Positions 10,956 to 21,048 of a stretch of 64,000 nt of DNA are shown piece by piece. A program made the translations under genes and the position numbers. Within the stretch, counting starts at the first letter, position 1. Each line of letters begins with the position of its first letter. Source of the DNA: Nothophaeocryptopus gaeumannii (lineage: Eukaryota; Ascomycota; Dothideomycetes; Mycosphaerellales; Mycosphaerellaceae); contig JASISA010000002.1 in assembly GCA_031771865.1 (NCBI GenBank), positions 310,001 to 374,000 of the forward strand. The letters are read 5' to 3'. The notes beneath the pieces are model-generated. The model did not search any database, had not been told where the DNA came from, and saw only the letters and a list, made by a program, of their open reading frames with translations.

Positions 10956-11636
10956 GGATCGCTATCTGTAATGTGGCCAGGTGGGTTGCGTTGCTACGAA
11001 GAATGGAAGGTGTGGGACTTTTTCTTCAAGGCTATATTGTTCTGCGGGCGGATCGGCTTGCGATACTTGAGGTATTGTAATGCATCATGTTCATACACTT
11101 GCGCCACGACCAGGAAGAAAAGCATTTACACAAGGACTTCGGTCATGTTAGACGCTCTTCCCAGGTGCAGTGACATCGCACCCCATCATTCCAGACCTCA
11201 TCGTATCGTGATCGTTATCATCACTGATGCTTCTTATCAGTACTCCAGATCACAAAGTCCAAGTCATTGATCAGCTTCCTCAACAATGACATGCCAAGTG
11301 GTCTATTTGGCAACATGTATGCTCATCCCATTCCACATACATCGATGCACAATACCCTTGAGCGTGTCTACGATCCTCAGTCGTCAACATCTCATCGTCA
11401 CCATCATCTCACCACGTTTACTCTTCTTTCCAAGCACCCACGCCAGCGGCAAACATCCGCCCCAATCCATCAAGAAGACAGTCTCCCATCGCCCGTAAAC
11501 CCAATACCTTTGCTTCCAACTCTCCCCACAATGTCTATCACCAATTCCTCAACCCAATCTACCCATCCACCAGTCTCATCATCACCCAGAAACACCTCCG
11601 CAACATCCACCAGCGACCCCTTGCACACACCCGAAA
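10956..11636. other. intergenic, no clear gene
   Basis: Contains a Ser/Pro/Thr-rich open frame (11531-11749) in a different frame from the Cys-rich ORF that follows. Its composition is compatible with UTR translation and I do not call it. Confidence 0.4.
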
Positions 11637-11894
11637 ATGACCAATTCCGCAGCGAACCCACGCGACAGCCCTCCTCCGACGAGCTCTTCTTCTCTTCTCA
11701 CCGCGACCGCACCGCTCGTCAACTACGTCCGCCCTGGCGCCTACGGTAGATGTCTACACTGCGGCATGCCAGTAGGATCCTGTAAGGCCAGTTGTGGAGC
11801 CGGCAAGCCAGCGTATTCATGTGACTTCAAAAAGATCAGTACGTGTACGGCACTTGGGTGTTTTTGGGCTGTCGGTTCTGAGGAGGTTGAGTAG
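11637..11894 (+). CDS. small Cys-rich protein (hypothetical)
   Basis: An 85-residue ORF with a compact cysteine pattern, C-x2-C-x6-C-x3-C-x8-C (from RCLHC to YSC), suggesting a small zinc-binding or disulfide module. There is no signal peptide, which favours zinc. A consensus GTACGT donor at 11839 and an acceptor TAG at 11901-11903 would remove the last part of the ORF and replace it with a short QWAEVGM end at about 11929; I consider that spliced form at least as likely. The function is not recognised. Confidence 0.4.
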   Translation: MTNSAANPRDSPPPTSSSSLLTATAPLVNYVRPGAYGRCLHCGMPVGSCKASCGAGKPAYSCDFKKISTCTALGCFWAVGSEEVE

Positions 11895-11929
11895 TCCTTT
11901 TAGCGCAATGGGCAGAGGTTGGTATGTAG

Positions 11930-12449
11930 TTAGCGAATTGGATGAAAAGTCAATTCTCATTGTCATTGCCTGTGTCCGTCAATCGGTTCCGGCAATACCC
12001 GCCGTTTTAGAAAACAGGAGAATGCCTTGTTGGGGCAGTGAAAGGTAAGGTAGGGATAAGTATACATGCTATGACGAAAATCTCGCGTGTTTTGCTCGCA
12101 GAAAGGTATGAGGGTAACGTAGTAGCAGCCGTATGCAGTATCAACTCGTCGCTCTCAAGCGTCGTAGGTGTCGATACGGCCGCATGGCACTTACTGTCCA
12201 GTAGTCGTCCGCTAACCATGTATGCCAAGAAACATGCCGCTTTAGGCCCCGTAGTCGTGGTAGTAGTCGTAATAGCAGGCATATCCAGAGCCGTCGCAGT
12301 AGTCCAAAGTTTGGAAAGTACACTTTCAAACCAGAAAATACCAAAACTCAAGCATTAAGTCAATCATGATAGTCGCTCATCGCCATTGTAACCCTTCACG
12401 CTCATCCGCCGCCACGTCCACAATTGGACCCATGGCAGGTCTCCTTCCC
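11930..12449. other. intergenic, no gene seen
   Basis: Contains short imperfect trinucleotide runs (GTA/GTC type around 12251-12290) that create valine- or threonine-rich frames of no apparent meaning. Confidence 0.45.
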
Positions 12450-13339
12450 TCAGACCTTATGCACGACCAACCAGACTGGCGGCAACTCCCCAGGCGCACC
12501 ACGCCTCGCATTCCAGCCCATACTGGATAGATTGCCTTTAGCCTTGTCAGAAGTGTATGCAATCGTCGTGCCCTGCGTCCACCAATGTCAGCAAACATCA
12601 CCACTCAACACGGACAACGTCATTTCAGAAATGATAGCACTGCAGAAATTCAACGTACCTTCTTCCACTCCCCCATCCCCACCTCAACAACTTCGGTAGC
12701 TGCCCACCCATCACATCCCTCACCCTCTTTCTTGAGCACCCTCTCAATCACATTCTGCACAGTGAACCAAGTTCCGGCCTTGAAGATTTTGAAGCCCAGG
12801 GCCTGGCCCTTATACTTCTCCTCCCAGATAGGCGCTGCTTTACCGAAGACGTGAAGCATGGTGTGTTCGGTCTTCTTGGGAAACATGTAGTTGATCCCGG
12901 GGCGGAGGGTCGGAGCGCCGTAGATGTTAGAGCTGTGGGAGGATTTGTTGTCGTCTGCCTCGGCGGGTTGCTTGGAAGAAGAGGACTTGGCCGATGTAGA
13001 AGGCTTCTTACTCCCAGCGCTTGTACTAGAGAAGGCGTGGGAAGGGGCCGTGGAGACAGGTGGTGGCGGTGGGAGGTTCAGCTTGACCTTGGGAGCTTCT
13101 GGCTTCTCAGGCTCCTTGTCCTCTTTTTTCTCTTCTTTCTTTCCCTCCTTGGCGGGAGCTGGCTGAGCAGCTAGGACTGGTTGTCCTGAGTACGCCGGTC
13201 CGTATGCGATCTGGTGGCCATACGCCGCAGGAGCCTGCGGGTAGGCGAAGACTGTGACGGGATTGACGGGCATTGGGACACTTCCTGGTGGTGGGAGGTA
13301 TCCGTTGTCGACGCGCCACTGGTAAGGCGCGAAGTTCAT
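12450..13339 (-). CDS. conserved fungal hypothetical protein, two exons
   Basis: Exon 1 is 13339-12659 and exon 2 is 12572-12450, joined across an 86 bp intron with donor GTACGT and acceptor CAG, giving 267 residues. The join reads GMGEWKK-GTTIAYTSDKAKG and extends an otherwise abruptly ending ORF by 40 conserved-looking residues with no stop. The N-terminal half is low complexity: Pro/Ala/Tyr-rich, then Lys/Glu-rich, then Ser-rich. The C-terminal half (from NYMFPKKTEHTMLHVFG) looks globular, with alternating hydrophobic strands and several Trp residues. I do not recognise a named domain. It probably acts inside the cell, since no signal or membrane segment is present. Confidence 0.7.
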
Positions 13340-13944
13340 GTGGTGATTACTTGGTGTCGAGGGGTTGGATGTCCGTAGTGTTGGTCAAAGGGGTCAAAAG
13401 TTGCTTAGCTGGCTGAGGTTCGATTTAGTTCCAGTTGGTGTCTGCAAGTGGAGGATAGATTGGTTGGTTCCTGGGAGAGGAGCGCGGTATATGTGCGATC
13501 CAGAACCAATGTGTCACGCTCCATTTTGGAGACCTAAGGAACGGCTCAATGGCGCAAGCGGCGGCCATGAGCAGTAGCAAACAATCGTGAAGCCATCACG
13601 TCGGACTCTGAAGCAGATGACACGCTTCTGTGCCAACCTGCTGGCCGTCGTGAAGATATCTCGAGATGGCAAAAGCCCAGCACTTGGTTGTGACCGATAG
13701 TTCGTGGCGCACGCGCTGCTAAGCGCACGGCATGTTCCTGTCGTATGATGAGCTGATTCAGGTGGCACTGGCATGGGTGAAAATGTCCGCATTGCTGGAA
13801 GATGTTCGCAATGGTGGGCGCATGCGTGCTCTGGCGTAGTACACCAAAAGATGTCGTACATGCGTTGCAAGGAGTATGGCAACATCATGGGCCGCGTGAT
13901 TGAGCTTTTGGAAGTATCTCGTCATCTCTTCGCGTTCCTGACTA
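13340..13944. other. intergenic, no gene seen
   Basis: Promoter side of the conserved hypothetical gene and 3' side of CFT2. Overlapping open frames on both strands have no recognisable domain. Confidence 0.5.
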
Positions 13945-16851
13945 TTATACACCAGCAACTACCGCCAGACCGCCGTAGATCAGCTTGCGCACTGCATAGA
14001 AGCTGCCTTCGTTCTCGCGTGTCCGGTAGTGTGGCTGCATCAACCCACCCGCACCAGCCTCAACCTCAATCTTCCCCGTGACCGATTTCCTGACAATCAC
14101 CGTGCTGTCAATCAGCAGCGTTCCCTCACCACGGAAGACAGCAGTATGACCCGACTCCTGCATGACCCTTCTCAGGTCTGCGAGGCGCAAATCGCCCACA
14201 TGCACAGGTTGCGTCGCGCGTTGAGTGTGACCTTGCGAAGGCACGGCAGCGTTGACGAGATCGAGGATGGGTATGGCAGGGGTGCCGGAAGCTAGCTTTC
14301 CGGCATCTTTCTGAGTGTCGTCTTCGCCCTTGATGAGCTTGAGCTTCTTCTTCACATTCTCATCTTGAGCGCTGGGATCTTCTATCGGCTCAGCGTCCAA
14401 GCGACCAGTCAGCGCCACGACCCCTAGACCTTTGACATTTTGCCAAGTGAGCTTCTTGACGAGCTGCCGGCTAAGCTTCAAGGTCCAGGCATTGGTGTCG
14501 ACACTTGCATCGACCGTCTCGCCGACCATGGGCGTGAAGACATCCGAGGGCTGGGTCTCGCTTTCGCCAGCTAAGAGCTGTTTACATTCACCAGCGAGAA
14601 TTTGTGTTTCTGAGACGTCGCCGGATATCAGAATAAGCTTCCGCGGTCTTATCAGCGGTATCAACATCTGCAAGTCTCGTCTGTCGTGCAGTCCTGTGAA
14701 GTCGATATGTGCAATGCGGAGCTGAAGAGACAGTTCTCGCAGGGTGAAGACGGCCTTCTTGGGCTTGTCATCAACACCTTCTTCAGGTTCGTAATCACTC
14801 TCGCTGTCGCTTTCTTCAGATGCTGATCCATCTGCACCATCACCCGCACCTGGAGCTTCTCCTGTTGCTCGGGCGATCAGGGCATCAATATCGTCTGGCT
14901 CTCGCTCAACTTTCGGTGCCTTGACCTCCTTCTGCTTCGGTTGTCTTTTGTTCTTGGGCGCAGCGGCGGTGTTGGCAACTTCATCCCACTTGCGCTTCTG
15001 CCCAACAGCAGTACTCTCTTGCCTGACACCATCTCTCATATCCGCGCCATCAACCTCATCTCGTTCCTCGGCGCGTAGGAAGTCTTCAGGCTTGATGATG
15101 TCGCCGTAGTCGTCGTTCTTTGCCCGCCGAGCAACGAATGGGAAGATCTTCTCTCGCCCGCGTTTGTTTCGCACATCGAAGTCATGCACATTCTTGCTCC
15201 GAAGCAACACATTGATTCCAAGCTCCGCGTCCGACAAGCCTGCTTTACGCTTGTTGTTTTGCGCCATCTGGGTCACTTTCAGTGATCGCCCTTGGTGCTC
15301 CGGGTCCTCGTCATCGTCCTCAGAATCTGAAGACTCTTCTGCTTCCTGTTCTGCTACTTCAGTGGTCGTGGCGTCGTTTGTGGTATCATCACCTTGCAGC
15401 GTGCTGTGCATCTGCCTATGTCGAGCTATGTATTGCTGATAAAGCATGTCCTCCTCGTGGTTCAGATCTTCTGAAACAGCATCCCGCAGCTGTATTCTTT
15501 GCCCGTCTGCGCCAATGACCTTGGCCCCAGTTTGTGATGATGTCTTGTTGCTTCCACGCCAGCAATCCATGAGCTGCTTCGCGAGACTGGAGTGAGCAGC
15601 TGTGCTACTTGAAGTGTCTTCTGTCAATATAACCAGATTCTTCGAGTCTGCTGCGAGTCGCTCCAGAGCTTGCCTCGAGAAGCCCCATGCGAGCGACGCA
15701 TCGCTAGCCAAGAGAATGCATGGGCTTGATCTCCTCAACGCGCGATCGAACTGACTCTTCCGCTCAATCTGTTTTACGAACTTCCAGTCCAGCAGATTGG
15801 GCGCCTTATCATCGCCTTGACCCTTGCTCATCGCAGCTTCGGCATCTCGTATGATTGTATCGTCCATCCACTCCAGCATGCTCTGCAGCTGCCGCACGGT
15901 GCTCGAGCTTGTCCTGCTGGCCATGTATATGCGCGCATGTCGGTATGTCTCCGCGTGGGGCCCATTAATATTCTCGCGCCATGTGTGGTTCAAGACGAAG
16001 GCAAGCTCAAGCACTCTGGCTGAAGAGTCTGTCGGTATGAGGACCTTTCCACCTTGTGCGATTGTCTCCCGGACCAAGCTGATCAGGATATCATCTCTCT
16101 TCTTCCTGGGTAGCACTTCTGTCTTCTCCACGCCCTTGGAACTACAGACCAAGGCTGTCGGCCTGCGCAACGACTCAATAATCTCTGCGCCTCCTGCCAG
16201 CCATGCCGCGCCCGATAGCAGGTTCTCTCGTCCCTGATTCCAGTCGGCAGCATAGACGATGCTCTCCAAGCTGTGCTGTATATGCCATATTGTACCACCG
16301 GGCGTGTGACCCGCGCTGTAGGCTGTGACTGTGAGATTGCCGAGTGGAGGTGAGAATGGCGAAGGGATCGGTTGGTGCGGCTGACTGTACTTCAGTGGGT
16401 GTATTTGGCTGAAGAAGGTGTTGATCTCGTCCGCGGTCGGCGGGGGAAGGAGCAGGTTCGGCGTCGCGTTTGCGTTGGACGAGAGCGCGGAAGGTGCAAT
16501 GGATGTCCTCGGTATTACGGAAGCGGCGAGCGGCGAGGAGGCGTACAAATCGGTCAAGAGCGTCCGTCCAAGGTTGATGACGGGGGTAGTCGCGTAGACG
16601 GGGACTTTGCTGAACAGAGGGATGTGCTTGCAGCAATGCGCGTATGCTCCAATGTGATCGATGGTCGCGTGTGTCAAGAGTATCACCGAGAGAGTCGAGA
16701 CGTGCTTCTCCAGCGCTTGCAGCTTCTCAGCATCGAATGTCTCGTCCCATCCCACGTCCACCAGAATCTTGACGCCGCCATCAAGCTCGAGGAGAGACTG
16801 CGACGCTGGCGACGTGGACTGCGCCCCCAGAAGCGGCGTGAAGTTGAACAT
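13945..16851 (-). CDS. CFT2: cleavage and polyadenylation factor subunit CFT2 (CPSF100)
   Basis: An intronless ORF of 968 residues from the ATG at 16851, chosen because MFNFTPLLGAQS is the conserved family start; the frame also allows an ATG at 16887, 12 codons earlier. The protein is a non-catalytic paralogue of the endonuclease YSH1/CPSF73 in the nuclear pre-mRNA 3'-end processing complex. An N-terminal metallo-beta-lactamase fold (LLELDGGVKILVDVGWDE, then HATIDHIGAYAHC) is followed by a beta-CASP region. The metal motif HxHxDH reads HATIDH, with the second His replaced by Thr, as expected for the inactive CPSF100 subunit. A long acidic/charged insertion (EESDSEDDDEDPEHQ and following) and the RPRKLILISGDVSE motif precede the C-terminal domain. 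It diverges from the Myb-repeat gene, with only about 270 bp between them. Confidence 0.93.
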   Translation of the reverse strand: MFNFTPLLGAQSTSPASQSLLELDGGVKILVDVGWDETFDAEKLQALEKHVSTLSVILLTHATIDHIGAYAHCCKHIPLFSKVPVYATTPVINLGRTLLTDLYASSPLAASVIPRTSIAPSALSSNANATPNLLLPPPTADEINTFFSQIHPLKYSQPHQPIPSPFSPPLGNLTVTAYSAGHTPGGTIWHIQHSLESIVYAADWNQGRENLLSGAAWLAGGAEIIESLRRPTALVCSSKGVEKTEVLPRKKRDDILISLVRETIAQGGKVLIPTDSSARVLELAFVLNHTWRENINGPHAETYRHARIYMASRTSSSTVRQLQSMLEWMDDTIIRDAEAAMSKGQGDDKAPNLLDWKFVKQIERKSQFDRALRRSSPCILLASDASLAWGFSRQALERLAADSKNLVILTEDTSSSTAAHSSLAKQLMDCWRGSNKTSSQTGAKVIGADGQRIQLRDAVSEDLNHEEDMLYQQYIARHRQMHSTLQGDDTTNDATTTEVAEQEAEESSDSEDDDEDPEHQGRSLKVTQMAQNNKRKAGLSDAELGINVLLRSKNVHDFDVRNKRGREKIFPFVARRAKNDDYGDIIKPEDFLRAEERDEVDGADMRDGVRQESTAVGQKRKWDEVANTAAAPKNKRQPKQKEVKAPKVEREPDDIDALIARATGEAPGAGDGADGSASEESDSESDYEPEEGVDDKPKKAVFTLRELSLQLRIAHIDFTGLHDRRDLQMLIPLIRPRKLILISGDVSETQILAGECKQLLAGESETQPSDVFTPMVGETVDASVDTNAWTLKLSRQLVKKLTWQNVKGLGVVALTGRLDAEPIEDPSAQDENVKKKLKLIKGEDDTQKDAGKLASGTPAIPILDLVNAAVPSQGHTQRATQPVHVGDLRLADLRRVMQESGHTAVFRGEGTLLIDSTVIVRKSVTGKIEVEAGAGGLMQPHYRTRENEGSFYAVRKLIYGGLAVVAGV

Positions 16852-17125
16852 GGCGAGTGCTATCGTAGTGTCATTGTTACTGCTCAAGAGAGGTCACCGA
16901 CGTCAGATGAGACAAGTCGCGTGCTCCTTGCATGTGAAGTCTTCCACGGCTGCGGAGGTGAAGGTCGGCTTCGAGGGCGCTCGTGCCATCAGATTCGGTA
17001 CGCGAGTCATGTTCGTGTTCCAATACCACACATTACCTCCTGGACCTACACTTTCAATCATTACATCGACCTTGCCCATCCAACACATGCCTTAGAGCAT
17101 CATAAACTCTCGTGCTGCCGGAAAT

Positions 17126-17935
17126 ATGTGCCTGCGCGTCCTCCAATGCCGCCTTTCAAGCTTCATGTATTCGAGAGTCGTCCTCGCTCAAGGAATTAAC
17201 ACCATATTCAAGACTCGATCTTACAGCTCTTCCAAACAATATCCCTCACGCTGGACTGAGGGCGAGGTCGCTACATGTAATCGCTTGATTGCGCAAAGAT
17301 GCTCCATACTTTCAATTGCCGAAACACTAAACAAGCCATATAACAGTGTTGTGGCGCACAGATGGCGTCAAAGACATGAAGAAATAGACGCTTCGAGGTT
17401 TAACAGAGCTTGGACCGCCGAGGAAGATCACAAAGTTCAGGAGTTACGATCTCTCGGTCTGAGTAAGGCAGCAGTCGGAGCGAGATTGGGCAGAACAACT
17501 CGAGGTGTTCAGTGGCGAATGAATGCACTCGCCAAAGCGACGAAAACAACCACCGACCAAGAAGGCAAAGCTCCTCGGGCGGTCCGACCATGGTCTCAAA
17601 GCGAAGTGCAGGAGCTTCAACGGCTTCGTGAGGAAGGCATGACATATACTACAATTGCAGAAAAACTGCACCGAACGCGACCTAGTGTTCAAAATTATTT
17701 GAAACGCCTACCCTACCGCAAGAATTTGGACGGCCAGAGGACAGTCCTTACGCCGTACTCATCTGATGAGCGTGATCTGATCTACAAGCTTCGACGCGAA
17801 GGGAAAGGCTTGTCGGAGATTCGCGCATGTATGCCGCGCCGGAGCAAGGGCGGTATAAAATATCACATGTTACAGTGTGACCTTCAAACGCAAACTCCTA
17901 CTCTGGATCACGGAGTCCGAAGGAACCCAGTATAG
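17126..17935 (+). CDS. four-repeat Myb/SANT-like protein with possible mitochondrial presequence
   Basis: An intronless 269-residue ORF. Four tandem helix-turn-helix repeats of about 45 residues are readable at roughly 40-84, 94-135, 152-195 and 207-250. Each begins with an aromatic-rich RWTEGE/AWTAEE/PWSQSE/PYSSDE helix, continues through (L/I)xxLRxxGxS(x)xxIAxxL and ends in a basic recognition-like helix. The first three start with the canonical Trp; the fourth has Tyr. The N-terminus (residues 1-37) has no acidic residues, is rich in Arg and Ser and ends RSYSSSK, resembling a mitochondrial targeting sequence with its processing site. DNA binding is inferred from the repeats; mitochondrial location is a weaker inference. 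It could instead be a nuclear Myb-like regulator using the second ATG (Met14). Confidence 0.7.
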   Translation: MCLRVLQCRLSSFMYSRVVLAQGINTIFKTRSYSSSKQYPSRWTEGEVATCNRLIAQRCSILSIAETLNKPYNSVVAHRWRQRHEEIDASRFNRAWTAEEDHKVQELRSLGLSKAAVGARLGRTTRGVQWRMNALAKATKTTTDQEGKAPRAVRPWSQSEVQELQRLREEGMTYTTIAEKLHRTRPSVQNYLKRLPYRKNLDGQRTVLTPYSSDERDLIYKLRREGKGLSEIRACMPRRSKGGIKYHMLQCDLQTQTPTLDHGVRRNPV

Positions 17936-18207
17936 TGCAGACATGGGTTCGAGAGTTTCCTGACTACTGAACGACAGAGCTCAGGTTGCCGAAGTCAGTA
18001 TGCGAGGGTGCTTGACGCTTGAGGACAAGCTTGCAAGCTTCCAACTTCGTGAGCCATGACTGGTAGGATATGTGCGACGACCGCGTCACAGTCCAAGAAC
18101 AGGCTTATTCAGTCTTTCAAAAACCTGTCTACTTCTCGACATCGCCCACGTCTGTCTTCTCAACATCGAAGAAGGAATCGAAAAGCACTTCTATACGACC
18201 AAGCAAG
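17936..18207. other. intergenic or 5' leader
   Basis: Gap between the Myb-like gene and the small membrane ORF. The frame of the next ORF is open from an earlier ATG at 18070, so this may be partly coding. Confidence 0.35.
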
Positions 18208-18540
18208 ATGTCTATCAAGCAGCTACTAGCAACGTCTCTATCCATTATGATGCTCATCTATATCTACAGACGTCTTACTGGCCCCTCAACCCAATCCATG
18301 ACCGAGAAGGACATCCGAGTGCAGCGGTACTTCCTCCTTTGCCAGATATACGGGAAACCGGACGGCCGCCATCGCACGACGGACTCTTCGAATTCGCTGC
18401 AGTTCATCTGGAATACACAGCAAGACTGGCGCGAAGAAACAGAGTACCATCCTGGCTCGCAGAATCTACATGAGAGAGATGTGGACCTTGGTATGCAGAA
18501 GATGAAAGACTTCATACAACAACGCGGGTGGTCTCTGTGA
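18208..18540 (+). CDS. small hypothetical membrane-anchored protein
   Basis: A 110-residue ORF from the ATG at 18208; the frame is also open from 18070 (156 residues), with a Ser/Thr-rich N-terminus. The preferred start places a hydrophobic segment (LLATSLSIMMLIYIYRRL) near the N-terminus, consistent with a signal anchor, followed by a hydrophilic, charged remainder. No domain is recognised. Codon usage and the hydrophobic segment are the only support, so this may be spurious. Confidence 0.3.
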   Translation: MSIKQLLATSLSIMMLIYIYRRLTGPSTQSMTEKDIRVQRYFLLCQIYGKPDGRHRTTDSSNSLQFIWNTQQDWREETEYHPGSQNLHERDVDLGMQKMKDFIQQRGWSL

Positions 18541-19446
18541 TCGATGACAATCGTCTGGATCGAAGCATACTAAATGCTGTTTGGTTTTCATCTGCCACCG
18601 GAGAAGTCATACTGGTCCGAGGAGGTCAACGCATCGAAGCAACTTGAAAATAGCTCCAATTTTTTCCAGCAAGCCAGAAACAGAAGATGAATTATTACGC
18701 GAGCATAGCCATGAGCGAGACAAACTCAACAAGAACTCTGCAGGAGTGTACACGTTCAAAACGCAATGCCAGCCGTCGGTCGTCGGGTTGATAAGATCTG
18801 GAGACATCTACGAGAGTGGGATGAGAGAAGCTAGATGGAAAATTAGTAATAGCAATGGTAATAGTAATAGTGATAGTAGATAGTTGAACAGTAAAGTAGA
18901 ACAATAATTACTATGTTCGAGGACAGCCGCTAGCGTCCGTCTCGAATTGGTCAATCAGAAGTGCCTTCGAGTCACTCGAGATGACGGGCTTGGCACTTGG
19001 GGTGCATGGCATTGACATTCCTTAGCTCCGGATCTAGCCGTGCAAATAAGAATGACTTTCGCGTCGATCGGCTTTTCTTTCCACCGGCTCTTTCGACGCC
19101 GTGGGCGCTCACTCTCACCACCACCACCTTCTTCACCTCCTTACCATCATCACACCATGCGGCGCAGAATGCAAGTGACTGGCTATCAAAAGCAGGCAAA
19201 GCTTGGAGCTAAGCGCCTCAAGCCTCTCCAAGCTTCCATGGACAAATGGGCAAGCTGTAAACCCACAATGCTGCCGCCTCGGTCGATCATCTACGCCGCA
19301 GCTGATGAGGCTGTGCAGTCGAGCTTAGCTCGGCCAAGAATGTACCATCGAGTACATATTGTGAATGTCGCAACCCGACATTCCATCAGGCATTCTTCGT
19401 CTTTGACGTCACTGACACCTAGCATTAACTCTCAAGTCACAGCATC
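18541..19446. other. intergenic with AT-rich imperfect microsatellite
   Basis: No gene is supported. At about 18838-18885 there is an imperfect tract of AATAGT/AATGGT-type units. The 19040-19440 part is probably the 5' leader of the CVNH gene. Confidence 0.45.
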
Positions 19447-20592
19447 ATGACGAAGAATACCTACGACGGGTATCAAGGCGAAGGCTCGTACTATCCCCCA
19501 CAGTCGGAGTATGGGCAGCAATCATACGGCACCTACTCTTCCGGGGAAGGCCAAGGATACGCAAACTACCAGGGCCATCAGCAGCAGCCTAGCTATGGAC
19601 AGAATGAAGGCTCAGCGCAGTCATACTATGGCGCCAACAACCAGCCTTACCAGCAGTATCCCCATGACCGTCCCATGAATCCGCAGCAGGATCAGTACTA
19701 TCAAGGTGGCCAGGCGTCCTCCTACACTCCAGCGCCTCAGCAGTACGGACAGCAATTCGACAGACAATATCAACCCCCTTTGCCTCATCGAGAGCCACCA
19801 CATGGGTATGGCGGGGATTCTTGGCAATATGGGCAACCTGCGCCTCATCAAGAACCACCACGACATGGCCCGGATCAGTATCCGCAACATCCAATGCAGT
19901 ACCCGAGCGCGGAGTTGAATGAGTTCCGCTCCAACTTCGATCAACTACACGCTCAGCCAAACGCGCAAGGACATTACACGCAGCCACCTGGCTATTACCC
20001 GCCTGAACCAGGTGCACCCCCGGAGGGCGACCGCGGCGTGATGGGCGCATTAGCAGGTGGTGCTGCTGGAGCATACGGAGGCCATAAAATCAATCATGGT
20101 ATCCTCGGAGGCATCGGAGGCGCCGTCGCCGGGTCTTTACTCGAAGACGCTTATAAGAAGAAGCACAAGAAGAACAAACAGCCCAAGTCTCGACGTGGCT
20201 CAAGCTCGTCTAGCAGCAGCTCCAGCTCCGACTCTGACGACGATAGGAAGAAGCGCCATAGTGGTAGAGCTGCAATGGCTGGCAACTTCCACGCCAGCTC
20301 TCGTAATGTCTACTTGGATGGTCGATGCACCCTTGTCGCCGAATGTACCAACGTCAATGGGCACCACCAGCACAGTGCGATCGATCTGAACGATGTTTTT
20401 ACCAACACGAACGGCCGTTTGGCATGGGCTCGAGGAGGCAACTTCGCGGCGTCTGCTCGGAACATCCGTTTGTCAGAAAACGGGAACTGCATCGAAGCCG
20501 AGCTTGGCAATGGACGAGGCGGATGGCAGCACAACAAGGTCAACTTGAACGAGAGAATCTCCAACGACGACGGCAGACTGATTCTGCTCTGA
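19447..20592 (+). CDS. disordered/glycine-zipper protein with C-terminal CVNH domain
   Basis: An intronless 381-residue ORF. Residues 1-195 are Gln/Tyr/Pro/Gly-rich and disordered; 197-232 (GVMGALAGGAAGAYGGHKIN and following) form a glycine-zipper-like segment; 236-271 are Lys-rich and then a ten-serine run with acidic residues. Residues about 279-381 form a cyanovirin-N homology (CVNH) domain, with its two internal repeats starting GNFHASSRNVYLDG and GNFAASARNIRLSE, each containing the typical NG.C.L.AEC-like strand. CVNH domains bind mannose-type or other glycans. The absence of a signal peptide suggests a cytosolic or membrane-associated location. Each CVNH repeat has lost part of the usual disulfide set: Cys remain at about 294, 300 and 348 only. 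Confidence 0.88.
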   Translation: MTKNTYDGYQGEGSYYPPQSEYGQQSYGTYSSGEGQGYANYQGHQQQPSYGQNEGSAQSYYGANNQPYQQYPHDRPMNPQQDQYYQGGQASSYTPAPQQYGQQFDRQYQPPLPHREPPHGYGGDSWQYGQPAPHQEPPRHGPDQYPQHPMQYPSAELNEFRSNFDQLHAQPNAQGHYTQPPGYYPPEPGAPPEGDRGVMGALAGGAAGAYGGHKINHGILGGIGGAVAGSLLEDAYKKKHKKNKQPKSRRGSSSSSSSSSSDSDDDRKKRHSGRAAMAGNFHASSRNVYLDGRCTLVAECTNVNGHHQHSAIDLNDVFTNTNGRLAWARGGNFAASARNIRLSENGNCIEAELGNGRGGWQHNKVNLNERISNDDGRLILL

Positions 20593-21048
20593 GCTCTGTT
20601 CCCAAAACACTCACGTGGGGGATCGACTGCGAAGCGGTGAAGGTGCATGAAGCTTGTCATTTTCAGGACCGAACACCCGAAAGATCATTGCAGAGGGAGC
20701 TCTTTCATTTAGTCTTAACAGACTTTCACATGAAGTTATAAAAGGATTGATATTGCATATGTACCTTGCTCTTCCAGGTGCTCACCACACACTTTCGGGT
20801 CATTGCGTTGCACTACCGACGCTACCGCTGCAGTCTAAAGCAGGGAACCGTTCGGTCACTCACTTTGCCGGGATAACTGAGTGAACAGCGCGAATATGCA
20901 GCAGGTACAGAGGTACAATTGCTCAAAGAAGCACTGAGCTCAAATCCCTATGGCATGATCCATCAAGAAGGGGTGCCAACTCCAGCAGATATACCCAAAG
21001 TCAGCTCTCAATGCAAGACATCCTTGACTCGCTTCCCGGCATAAGTGT
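20593..21048. other. intergenic, no gene seen
   Basis: 3' region of the CVNH gene. No recognisable element. Confidence 0.5.

Noticed and set aside
19040..19450. 136-codon frame overlapping the CVNH gene start
   Set aside because: Arg/Ser/His-rich, overlaps the real ATG in a different frame; most likely leader sequence.
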